Shown: piece after piece, positions 1 to 6,943 of the stretch
Layout: each line of letters opens with the position of its first letter
Numbering within the stretch: position 1 is the stretch's first letter
NCBI GenBank assembly: GCA_046303115.1
Contig: JBKCGZ010000092.1
Span: 1-7,674, forward strand
Length of the DNA stretch: 7,674 nt
Reading direction: 5' to 3'
Source of the DNA: CAINEC01 sp046303115
Lineage (GTDB): Bacteria > Bacteroidota > Bacteroidia > AKYH767-A > OLB10
Position numbers and translations under genes: made by a program
The notes under the pieces: model-generated
Told to the model about the DNA's origin: nothing
Database searches by the model: none
What the model saw: the letters and a program-made list of their open reading frames with translations, nothing else

Positions 1-455
1 ACTGGGAGGATTTTATATTTGAAGATGGCGCTTTAGAAGCTATCGCGAAATTATCTGGCATCTTCGGAAGAATAATTATTGTAACCAATCAACGAGGAAT
101 TGGAATAGAGCTCATGACGGATGAAGATTTATCCAACATCCATGAAAAGATGGTAGCTGCAATTCAAGAAACTGGCGGACGTATTGACGCTATTTACTAT
201 GCTCCTGCTGCTGATCGTTCCGACATCCGAAGAAAGCCAAACCCTACAATGGCTTATGAAGCTCAAAAAGATTTTCCGGAAATCGATTTAGCAAAATCGA
301 TAATTGTTGGTAATTCAATATCCGATATGGAATTCGGAAGAAATGCAGGAATGAGAACTATATTTATTGATGAGAAAAAGAAATACGGTGGAGAAAAAAC
401 TTCAATAATGGATGAGATTAGTAATTCCCTAAACAATTGGACAGACAGCTTGTAA
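1..455 (+). CDS. HAD-IIIA family phosphatase-like protein, 5' end missing
   Basis: The reading frame is open from base 3 to the TAA at 453-455, giving 150 visible residues; the start and the nucleophile motif (DxDxT) lie outside the window. Visible HAD signatures are motif II, VTNQRGIG (window residues 27-34), the lysine of motif III in RRKPNP (K78), and a motif IV-like GNSISD (103-108) followed by FGRNAGM. This pattern resembles the HisB-N/GmhB group, which dephosphorylates histidinol phosphate or heptose 1,7-bisphosphate in the cytoplasm. Two things differ from classical GmhB: the zinc-loop cysteines before the RKP motif are absent (the stretch reads YYAPAADRSDIRRKP), and the first motif IV acid is Asn. 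In Bacteroidota such domains can be fused behind a sugar nucleotidyltransferase, so this may be the C-terminal part of a larger protein. The family call is firm; the substrate is inferred and unproven. Confidence 0.8.
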   Translation, partial: WEDFIFEDGALEAIAKLSGIFGRIIIVTNQRGIGIELMTDEDLSNIHEKMVAAIQETGGRIDAIYYAPAADRSDIRRKPNPTMAYEAQKDFPEIDLAKSIIVGNSISDMEFGRNAGMRTIFIDEKKKYGGEKTSIMDEISNSLNNWTDSL

Positions 456-701
456 AAAGAGAAAGGGAAGCTTACACCTCCCTGATTCCCAAAACTAACA
501 TTTTCCAATAATTTTTTCTTAACCGTTCTTATACATTAACCATTTAAAACAATACTGCAAAGAAATACTTGCAAGGTTAATTTCGTTTAAGAAAACAGTC
601 ACCAGATTATTATGAAATTCGGAATTGAATATTAAGGAGAACTTATTATTTTAATTCCCACTTAACATTGGTCGGCTCGGTAATATAAATTTAACCATTA
701 A

Positions 702-1166
702 TTAGTCCAGCATTTCCAGCTTCTCTTCTATCTCTTCAAAGTCGGGGTCTTTAGCAAAATCGACTCTAATTTGCTGGATTAATGTCTGTGCAATTTTAAG
801 TTCAATATTACGAACAGCATTATACTTTTCTTCGTCCACCTTATTGATGCGCATGGTAATTTCTTTGTAGGTGTCGCCTATTTCCGTTAAAAAACTACGG
901 CAAACCAATTCCATCATCGTGTATAATTGATACAATTCTAATCTTGAAAGGACAAGTTTATCGCCATCTGCAACAGTAGCAAATCGTGAAGCTAATTTAC
1001 TCACCTCATCGTGCTCAATTAATTCAAGCATATCGGCACGTTTCACAAAATCGACTTCCATTTGCTGAAATATAAAACGATATGATGCCGCCATAGAGCG
1101 AACAAATAGCTTTAATTCCTTAGCAGCGGTAATCTCGATAGAGTCTTTGAATTGAGTAGATGACAT
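702..1166 (-). CDS. Hypothetical all-helical protein with an internal repeat
   Basis: I do not recognise the family. The protein is 154 residues, rich in Glu, Leu, Lys and Ile, and looks entirely alpha-helical, with no signal peptide or membrane segment, so it is probably cytosolic. I chose the ATG at 1166 (MSSTQFKD...) rather than the in-frame ATG at 1250, because a -7-like promoter element lies 4 bases upstream of 1166 and would sit inside the longer ORF; the 28 extra residues are also aromatic and unlike the rest. Residues 34-51 (QQMEVDFVKRADMLELIE) and 131-148 (QQIRVDFAKDPDFEEIEE) match at 9 of 18 positions, suggesting duplication of a helical unit. The C-terminus is acidic. It converges on the HAD gene and diverges from the lytic transglycosylase, so the context gives no function. 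That it is a real gene is likely from its length, composition and promoter. Confidence 0.75.
   Translation of the reverse strand: MSSTQFKDSIEITAAKELKLFVRSMAASYRFIFQQMEVDFVKRADMLELIEHDEVSKLASRFATVADGDKLVLSRLELYQLYTMMELVCRSFLTEIGDTYKEITMRINKVDEEKYNAVRNIELKIAQTLIQQIRVDFAKDPDFEEIEEKLEMLD
755..776 (-). repeat. Direct repeat copy A within the 154-residue protein gene
   Basis: This 22-base stretch matches 1046-1067 at 19 of 22 positions, with the three mismatches adjacent in the middle. It encodes the QQIRVDF part of the second protein repeat. The offset of 291 bases is 97 codons, so both copies are read in the same frame. Confidence 0.75.
1046..1067 (-). repeat. Direct repeat copy B within the 154-residue protein gene
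   Basis: Partner of the copy at 755-776 (19 of 22 bases identical, same orientation, in frame). It encodes the QQMEVDF part of the first protein repeat. Similarity fades quickly on either side at the DNA level, while the protein match continues for about ten more residues. Confidence 0.75.
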
Positions 1167-1170
1167 ATCG

Positions 1171-1178
1171 CAAAAATA
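1171..1178 (-). promoter_or_regulatory. -7-like promoter element TATTTTTG before the 154-residue protein
   Basis: Read on the minus strand the bases are TATTTTTG, a full match to the Bacteroidota -7 consensus TAnnTTTG. Four bases separate it from the ATG at 1166, which would put transcription start at or next to the start codon. I see no TTG at the expected -33 distance, so the call rests on the -7 box and its position. Confidence 0.5.
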
Positions 1179-1265
1179 GGAATAAAACCAATATTTTAAA
1201 TCAGATCGTCTAACGGAAAATGGCAAGATGTTTAACAATAAATCGTTCATAATAATTAATCAGAC

Positions 1266-1287
1266 GATGTGTAAACAGATGTAAACC
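1266..1287. repeat. Imperfect tandem repeat GATGTGTAAACA / GATGTAAACC
   Basis: Two adjacent copies of GATGT(G)TAAAC, about one helical turn apart, lie in the divergent spacer. The first overlaps the putative -33 region of the transglycosylase promoter. It could be a paired operator half-site or chance; there are only two copies and they differ by one inserted base. Confidence 0.4.
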
Positions 1288-1299
1288 AACTTAAATTTG
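1268..1299 (+). promoter_or_regulatory. Candidate promoter for the lytic transglycosylase
   Basis: TAAATTTG at 1292-1299 is a full match to the -7 consensus TAnnTTTG. Twenty bases upstream lies TGTG (1268-1271), one base off the -33 TTTG. Transcription would begin near 1304, leaving a leader of roughly 60 bases before the ATG at 1363. A poorer -7-like string (TAAACTTTG, 1339-1347) lies closer to the gene but has the wrong internal spacing. Confidence 0.4.
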
Positions 1300-1362
1300 A
1301 AAATCGATTTACGAGCAATTTAAATTGATTCTATCCGTTAAACTTTGATATTAACTTTTACC

Positions 1363-2745
1363 ATGAAAAAAATTATCACCAACGCATTTTATATAACATC
1401 CTTCCTACTGTTTTCAATTGGCTGTTCAGGAAAAGAACCTGCAGTAGAAACAGCTCCTATAATACCAGGTAAATACGACTCCATTTTAGTAAAGAAAGTT
1501 GTTGCAACCAAAGACGACACAAGCAGAATGGCTTTTGTAGATGTCCACAAGTTAAAAAACGAACGCTGGGACCAATTAGCTCAACCTGCATTCTGGAAAA
1601 GAATTATTTGCTTGAGTCCAGATTCATGCATTGTAAACATTGCAGAAACAAGAACACCACTTGAGCAGGTACCTTATACCGATTGGAAAACGATTGTAGA
1701 GCCAGAATTATCTCGTGAAAAAGCGAAAGTAAGAGACCGATATAATATTGCTAATGATAAAGAACTCTATATCACCAGCGGCAAGCGACACTTTTTCGAG
1801 CATCGTAAAACAATTCCTTACTTATCGAAAGCCGTTCAATATTTTATCGATAATGATGTTGATCCATTTTATGCGCAAGCTATTTTGCTGATTGAAAGTC
1901 CAGGCAAAAGCAAATCAGTTTCCTATGCTGGTGCTGGCGGACCATTTCAGCTAATGCCTTATGAAGCTCAGAAATACGGATTGGTCGTAAATGCTACTCG
2001 CGATGACCGTAGTGATTTAAAAAAGGCGGCCTATGCTGCTTCGATGTCGTTGAAGAATGGATTTATTCCGGCAGTTCGTAAAATGTTGAATGAAAGAAAT
2101 ATCAAATACAACGAAACAGATACCTGGTTCCGCTTATTAGTGATGCACGCATACCATGCAGGTCCTGGAAATTTAAAATGCGCGATTAATAAAATCAATC
2201 CTACCACGGGTGGTCAAGAGTTGATTGTTAAACTATGGACAACTGAAGCTTGTGGATTTAAAAATGAAAGTCAGAATTATTCTCAATTAGCCTTAGCATC
2301 TTTATTAAACTTCGACGATTTGATGAATTCCGATGGCGATAGTGTGTTTATCGTATATGGAGCCCGTTATGAATCGAAGATGAATAGAAATCAGGTAAAA
2401 GGGGTATCAGAAAGTAATCAGCTAACAACATGCATTGAAAAATATGAGCGTGATATGATAGATGGAACTATTGATTTTAATACTTACCAAACAAAAACAA
2501 CGGCATTAAAAAATCAATTAGCAAAAATAAATAGTAAATATCCAGTAAACGAATCGCATTATGTATCACTGGCAAGCGAGCTTATGATTAAGCGAATGAA
2601 TGAAGAGGCTGTTTCAATATTAAAAAACAATCTCGATTTATTCCCGAATTCAGTATCCACCTCTGATTCCTTATCGAAAGCTTATAAGAATTTAGGGAAG
2701 TTAGAGTTATCGCAGAAATATGCTAATCAAGGGAAGTCTAATTAA
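1363..2745 (+). CDS. Lipoprotein lytic transglycosylase (SLT family)
   Basis: Predicted 460-residue envelope enzyme that cleaves the MurNAc-GlcNAc bond of peptidoglycan. The ATG at 1363 is preferred over an in-frame TTG at 1345 because it gives a clean lipoprotein signal: MKK, a hydrophobic stretch (about 8-19) and a lipobox-like SIGC with Cys21, so it is likely anchored to a membrane facing the periplasm. Residues 22-150 match nothing I recognise. The SLT domain spans about 160-300: the catalytic Glu is probably E178 (LLIES), followed by YAGAGGPFQLMP (188-199) and HAYHAGPGN (262-270), the counterparts of the family's S-x-x-GAxGLMQlMP and AYNAGPGN motifs. Residues 397-460 look like one or two TPR-type helical hairpins. 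No LysM repeats are seen, unlike MltD. The last 26 bases overlap the next gene, which suggests co-transcription. The family call is strong; the exact subfamily is not. Confidence 0.88.
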   Translation: MKKIITNAFYITSFLLFSIGCSGKEPAVETAPIIPGKYDSILVKKVVATKDDTSRMAFVDVHKLKNERWDQLAQPAFWKRIICLSPDSCIVNIAETRTPLEQVPYTDWKTIVEPELSREKAKVRDRYNIANDKELYITSGKRHFFEHRKTIPYLSKAVQYFIDNDVDPFYAQAILLIESPGKSKSVSYAGAGGPFQLMPYEAQKYGLVVNATRDDRSDLKKAAYAASMSLKNGFIPAVRKMLNERNIKYNETDTWFRLLVMHAYHAGPGNLKCAINKINPTTGGQELIVKLWTTEACGFKNESQNYSQLALASLLNFDDLMNSDGDSVFIVYGARYESKMNRNQVKGVSESNQLTTCIEKYERDMIDGTIDFNTYQTKTTALKNQLAKINSKYPVNESHYVSLASELMIKRMNEEAVSILKNNLDLFPNSVSTSDSLSKAYKNLGKLELSQKYANQGKSN

Positions 2746-3280
2746 ACATAATGCATTCACTAAAGTTGCTATTTTATTCACAACTTTACTATTACTAGTA
2801 TTTACAATCTATTTATATTTTCATTTTTCGCCAAATCATAATTATGTTGAAGACATAAAATGGGATGAAATAAATGCAAATCAAATTGATGCTGAAATTG
2901 AATTAATTGGATCTATCAGCAATGATATTTTAGAAGAATACAGAATAGCTAAGAAAAACAACTATTCATTAGCTAGAATGAATTATAACTTTGAGCAAAA
3001 ACACTATTCAAAGCGTGACTTTTATTGTTATATGAAAAGTACAGAAGATAGTTTGTTTCGAAAAATCGATAACAATACTTATAGTTTTTCATTTGGCAAC
3101 AGAGATAATGGGGAATACACTATAATTGATATGAACAAAGTTATTGATCAAGATCTTGATGGATATGCCGATAGAATAGTAAAAGTTATATGTGGTAAAT
3201 ATGGTAATTTTTATTCTGTGTCGAGAAAAAGTAAAACCGGACTTCTTGAATTCACAAAAATATCTAGTCATTCATATTAA
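2720..3280 (+). CDS. Hypothetical single-pass membrane protein with DxDxDG motif
   Basis: I do not recognise this 186-residue protein. A short basic N-terminus is followed by one hydrophobic segment (about residues 16-36), so the remainder probably faces the periplasm or is anchored like an uncleaved signal. Residues 143-151 read DQDLDGYAD, which fits the DxDxDGxxD calcium loop of EF-hand, dockerin and thrombospondin type-3 repeats; with a single copy, calcium binding is only a suggestion. The C-terminal half is rich in Tyr, Asp, Lys and Ser and looks like beta structure. The start at 2720 is the only ATG that keeps the membrane segment; it overlaps the transglycosylase by 26 bases in another frame, which points to translational coupling. 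Base composition is very AT-rich (15 G/C in 2881-2940), more so than mutS2 next door. The stop lies 4 bases from the stop of mutS2 on the other strand. Confidence 0.72.
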   Translation: MLIKGSLIKHNAFTKVAILFTTLLLLVFTIYLYFHFSPNHNYVEDIKWDEINANQIDAEIELIGSISNDILEEYRIAKKNNYSLARMNYNFEQKHYSKRDFYCYMKSTEDSLFRKIDNNTYSFSFGNRDNGEYTIIDMNKVIDQDLDGYADRIVKVICGKYGNFYSVSRKSKTGLLEFTKISSHSY

Positions 3281-3284
3281 TCAG

Positions 3285-5534
3285 TCAAACCTTCTTCCTC
3301 GGTAAAAACTTCGATTTCTTTTCTTCTGCAGGCGATTGCTTACTAAGCTCGGTAATTGAATTTTTATTCAATCCTTTATCTTGCTTATTATGCTTCTTCG
3401 GATGATTTTCTTTTTTCTTGTCAATAGCAATTTTAGCAGTGACAATTCCCGTATCCTTCGGCATGTCTGCTAATAACACTCTCGAAATATCTGCAGTTGT
3501 TTTAATATTTCCGAAAACAAGATTAACCTTATTTCCATCAACACTCTCCACAACACCTTCTACTTTTCCATCTCGTAAAAACACTTTCTTACCTTTTTGA
3601 ATATGCTGCTGCGTGTATTTAATCTGCTCTTCAATAATCAATACCTCTTTCTCACTTAACTTGCTTTTTCTATTGGACAAGCCCGCATTATAACGATCTA
3701 ATACGGCCTTTTTATTTTTGGACTCTTTCCAATCTTTAACAAAACGCTTGAACTTTTCTTCCAGCTGATTGGCTAATCGTAATTCCCGCTGACGAATACG
3801 CTCATCATCCATTTCACTTCGCTTTTCCTGACTAGCAACATTCTTCTCGTATTTATTAATCAACTCTTCTAATTTTCGTTCTTGCTTTTTATTGATATCA
3901 AGTAAACGTGCCACCTCCCCTTTCTCGTGCTCCATTTTGTTCAATAATTCCTCTAACACCAAACTACTCTTCTTCACTTTCTTTCGCGCACGATTAATAA
4001 CCCCTGGAGGCAATCCACTGCGCTCAGCCACAACAAAAGTATAGGAACTACCAGGCTTACCTACTTCCAAATAAAATCGAGGTAATAAACGCTGCGCATC
4101 AAAAGCCATCGAACCATTAATGATTCCTGGAGTTTTATCTGCCAGCACTTTTAAATTCATATAATGCGTTGTGATAATTCCAAACGCTTTTCTGAAATTC
4201 ATTTCTTCCAAAATTGATTCAGCTAATGCACCACCCAAAGATGGATCTGTACCTGTACCAAATTCATCAATTAAAAAAAAAGTGTCTGGGTTGGATTGCT
4301 GCAAAAACACTTTCATATGCTGTAATCGCGAACTATATGTACTCAACTCGAATTCTAACGACTGTGAATCACCGATATCAACTAATATTTTTCTAAAAAA
4401 TCCAAAACGACTATTCCCATCGCAGGTCGTTAAAAATCCTGCTTGTAAGAGTAATTGTAACAAACCAACGGTCTTCATACAAACCGTCTTCCCTCCTGCA
4501 TTGGGTCCGCTGATTACTAATATACGTTGCTCTTGATTTAATTTTAAACTAAAGGGAATCGTTTGTTTTTTATTCGCCTTATTCATTGCATATAACAACG
4601 GATGATAAGCATCTTTTAAATCGACAGCAGGCTTATTTTCAATATAAGGTAAATGAGCATCGAGGTGAATAGCTAATTTAGCCTTAGCAGCAATCATATC
4701 GAATCGCACAATGCAATTCAAATAATGTTTCATAACGGTATGGTATTTCCGTAAATGCTCTGTTAGCTCTTTTAAAATTTTTCTAATCTCTTCTTGTTCT
4801 TCTTGCTCCAATTGAATCAACATGGCATTAATTCCAAGCGTTTCTTCCGGTTCAATAAAACAAGTTTTTCCCGTAGCACTGATATCGTGAACGATTCCTT
4901 TAGCAGTACGTTTTTGCTCTGCAACAATAGCCACAACGCGTCTACCATTTCTCCAGCTTTCCTCTGCTTCACTCGTCAGCCAACCACTCTTGCGATACTT
5001 AGCAATCACGCTCATATAAATCTGATTCGCCTCTATTCGCTTTCTTCCTAACTGCTTTCGTATACGAGCTAAATCGGGAGATGCTGAACTTCTTATGCTA
5101 CCTGTATCATCGATTACTTCTTCGATGGAAGTGATAATCGATTTTTCAAATGGAATATCATTAAATACGGCAAACAATAAAGGGAAACGAAGTGTACGCT
5201 CTTTGAAAAAATCATATACCGCACGTGCATGATTCATCACCTTATAAACCAACACCAATTGCGATAGCGTAAGAACCGAATTACGAATACCTAGTAGTTT
5301 TAATTCCGAAGAAATATCTGGATATACTTCAAACGGAAAAGGTTCACTGTTTGAAATAATCTTCCGAAACTCTTCTGTTTGTTCCAAACGAGTTACAACC
5401 TCCGTAAAATCATCCGAAGGAGTAATCTCAACCACTAATTTCCTTCCCAATGATCCAGCACAATAGTCCGCCGTCATCTGCTTGATGCGCTCAAACTCTT
5501 CAACTAAAAGTGAATGGTCGGGAAATAATTTCAT
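3285..5534 (-). CDS. mutS2: MutS2-family ATPase lacking a Smr domain
   Basis: Cytosolic MutS paralogue of 749 residues. MutS2 proteins bind branched DNA and limit recombination, and in Firmicutes also rescue collided ribosomes; they are not part of classical mismatch repair. Order of parts: N-terminal core and helical lever/clamp region (1 to about 320, the Glu-rich clamp near 235-270), ATPase (about 320-515) with Walker A GPNAGGKT (343-350), Walker B acids D423/E424 in FLIDEFGTGTDP, and switch histidine H457 in ITTHY, then a long charged coiled coil (about 515-645) and a KOW-like beta segment (about 645-695). The usual C-terminal Smr nuclease domain (LDLRG and HGxGxG motifs) is missing; residues 700-749 form a lysine-rich tail with about 15 Lys in 50. 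The start has a -7-like box 4 bases upstream. It lies 37 bases downstream of the nuclease gene on the same strand. Nine consecutive T encode part of T418-L421, just before Walker B. Confidence 0.93.
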   Translation of the reverse strand: MKLFPDHSLLVEEFERIKQMTADYCAGSLGRKLVVEITPSDDFTEVVTRLEQTEEFRKIISNSEPFPFEVYPDISSELKLLGIRNSVLTLSQLVLVYKVMNHARAVYDFFKERTLRFPLLFAVFNDIPFEKSIITSIEEVIDDTGSIRSSASPDLARIRKQLGRKRIEANQIYMSVIAKYRKSGWLTSEAEESWRNGRRVVAIVAEQKRTAKGIVHDISATGKTCFIEPEETLGINAMLIQLEQEEQEEIRKILKELTEHLRKYHTVMKHYLNCIVRFDMIAAKAKLAIHLDAHLPYIENKPAVDLKDAYHPLLYAMNKANKKQTIPFSLKLNQEQRILVISGPNAGGKTVCMKTVGLLQLLLQAGFLTTCDGNSRFGFFRKILVDIGDSQSLEFELSTYSSRLQHMKVFLQQSNPDTFFLIDEFGTGTDPSLGGALAESILEEMNFRKAFGIITTHYMNLKVLADKTPGIINGSMAFDAQRLLPRFYLEVGKPGSSYTFVVAERSGLPPGVINRARKKVKKSSLVLEELLNKMEHEKGEVARLLDINKKQERKLEELINKYEKNVASQEKRSEMDDERIRQRELRLANQLEEKFKRFVKDWKESKNKKAVLDRYNAGLSNRKSKLSEKEVLIIEEQIKYTQQHIQKGKKVFLRDGKVEGVVESVDGNKVNLVFGNIKTTADISRVLLADMPKDTGIVTAKIAIDKKKENHPKKHNKQDKGLNKNSITELSKQSPAEEKKSKFLPRKKV

Positions 5535-5538
5535 GGGT

Positions 5539-5565
5539 TAAATTTACAATATCTGTTAAACACAA
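5539..5565 (-). promoter_or_regulatory. mutS2: Candidate promoter for mutS2
   Basis: On the minus strand TAAATTTA (5546 down to 5539) matches TAnnTTTG except for the last base and ends 4 bases before the ATG at 5534. A TTG (5565-5563) lies 16 bases upstream of it, slightly short of the usual spacing. It occupies the whole spacer behind the nuclease gene, so mutS2 may have its own start as well as read-through from upstream. Confidence 0.35.
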
Positions 5566-5571
5566 TGCAGA

Positions 5572-6939
5572 TTAAAACACTTTAACCTCAAATTTGTTTC
5601 TGCTCATCCAACTCTTGATTATATGATCAGCATCGGGATGATAAACCGTTTCTATGCAAGCAGCACGAATATCTTCTACATTGGAATACGATTGATCCTT
5701 TATCAAGTATCCATAACCAGCATAACGCTGATTTAAAATCAGCACAAAGGATTTCTCTTCGGTCGTTCTTCCCTTACCCAAAATCATAAAGTTGGGATTA
5801 TCATACGTAAACTGACTAACTAATTTTTGCGCTCTAAAATTATAATCTTCAACAGCTTCTTCCCCTGCACAAATTCCGTTGCATTTTTTTATCTGATGAT
5901 TAAAACAAACTGCATCTTCTGAAGTAAGCGAACAATAACGAAGACATAAACTAAACTCATCCAATAAATATTCTATTTTCTCTCTTGCTGCAGCCATTGA
6001 AGTAAAACTCAGTAATGGTTGCTTAGCCTCTTCGTGCGCTACAATTTTAAAAGTTAAAATATCCTCTTCATTGTTAAAATAATCTATTGCATGAGTAAAC
6101 ACATCCGCTTTTTGACGTGTATTAAACTCCGGCTTATGCACTTTAATCTCTTTATTTTCGAGTAACAAAGCAATGAGCTCACTACCTGTTTCAACGAAAT
6201 CTACATTGTATAATTCATTCAGTAATTTCTTTCCTTTATTCTCTGCAGGATTAAAATGATTGATTGCACGATTATACATATTGGTGCTTTTGCCAATGTA
6301 AAGAATCTCTTGTTTGTTATTCAGAAAATAATAAACGCCCGTCGTCTCCGGAATTTTATTCAAAATATACTGCTTGATTTTATCAATCCTACGAACCATC
6401 AGCGCTTCTGCTCCTTGATTCTTATAAACAGGATGAGTTGATTTAACCTCCAATAATATATCAAACAATTTAGCAGTTGCTTCTGCATCTCCTAAAGCAC
6501 GGTGGCGATTCTGAACTTCAATACCTAATGAAGCGCATAACTTTCCTAGACTATAAGAATCCTTTCCAGGTAAAAATTTACGACTTAATCGCACAGTACA
6601 TATGGTATCGCGACGGTACTTATAACCTAAAGAGGCAAACTCATCACGCACGAAAGAATAATCAAAATTGACATTATGCGCAACGAAAACACATCCTTCT
6701 GTAAACTCTAAAATATCTTTGGCGACTTCGTGAAACTTTGGTGCATCGGCTACCATTTCATTCGTGATACCCGAAATACGGGTAAAGTTGGGTGCGATAT
6801 AACATTCGGGGTTAATCAGTGAAGAAAACGATTTTACAACCGATAATCCGTCGTGTACAACAATCGCTATCTCTATGATTCTGCCTTTCTGAAACTCGAA
6901 TTTACCTCCGCATGTCTCTATATCTACAATCGCAAACAT
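5572..6939 (-). CDS. DnaQ-type 3'-5' exonuclease fused to UvrC-like GIY-YIG nuclease
   Basis: Predicted 455-residue two-nuclease fusion acting on DNA in the cytosol. The N-terminal DEDDh exonuclease (about 1-165) shows D6 and E8 (IVDIET), D93 (NVNFD), H146 and D151 (HRALGD), so all five catalytic residues are present. A linker leads to a GIY-YIG domain (about 195-280) with GVYYF (201-205), YIG (214-216), R224 and the probable catalytic E261 in ALLLEN. Behind it, C336, C345, C353 and C357 sit in a UvrC-like arrangement (C-x8-C-x7-C-x3-C), a likely Fe-S site. The UvrC C-terminal RNase H-like and HhH domains are absent, as in Cho. This architecture is known in Bacteroidota and Actinobacteria, annotated as DNA polymerase III epsilon-like, and is thought to serve DNA repair. 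The ATG at 6939 is chosen over an in-frame ATG at 6981 because a good promoter lies between them and MFAIVDIET is the usual start of the fold. Confidence 0.92.
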   Translation of the reverse strand: MFAIVDIETCGGKFEFQKGRIIEIAIVVHDGLSVVKSFSSLINPECYIAPNFTRISGITNEMVADAPKFHEVAKDILEFTEGCVFVAHNVNFDYSFVRDEFASLGYKYRRDTICTVRLSRKFLPGKDSYSLGKLCASLGIEVQNRHRALGDAEATAKLFDILLEVKSTHPVYKNQGAEALMVRRIDKIKQYILNKIPETTGVYYFLNNKQEILYIGKSTNMYNRAINHFNPAENKGKKLLNELYNVDFVETGSELIALLLENKEIKVHKPEFNTRQKADVFTHAIDYFNNEEDILTFKIVAHEEAKQPLLSFTSMAAAREKIEYLLDEFSLCLRYCSLTSEDAVCFNHQIKKCNGICAGEEAVEDYNFRAQKLVSQFTYDNPNFMILGKGRTTEEKSFVLILNQRYAGYGYLIKDQSYSNVEDIRAACIETVYHPDADHIIKSWMSRNKFEVKVF

Positions 6940-6943
6940 GGGG

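Noticed and set aside
456..701. Possible terminators between the convergent HAD and 154-residue protein genes
   Set aside because: Only 5-bp stems were found (464-468 with 479-483; 556-560 with 569-573), none followed by a proper T-run at the right place, so I call no terminator. No small gene or RNA could be supported either.
287..763. A 14-base identical string (TTTAGCAAAATCGA) at 287-300 and 750-763
   Set aside because: The two copies lie in unrelated genes read in opposite directions and do not extend; one such match is plausible by chance in AT-rich sequence of this length.
1167..1250. N-terminal extension of the minus-strand helical protein to the ATG at 1250
   Set aside because: The -7-like box at 1171-1178 would lie inside it, and the 28 extra residues are unlike the rest of the protein in composition.
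4171..4536. Plus-strand open frames inside mutS2
   Set aside because: They are antisense to the Walker A and B coding region and show no recognisable protein features.
5551..5572. Inverted repeat ATCTG...CAGAT between the nuclease and mutS2 genes
   Set aside because: The stem is only 5 bp with a 12-base loop and no T-run; it is too weak to call a terminator or operator.
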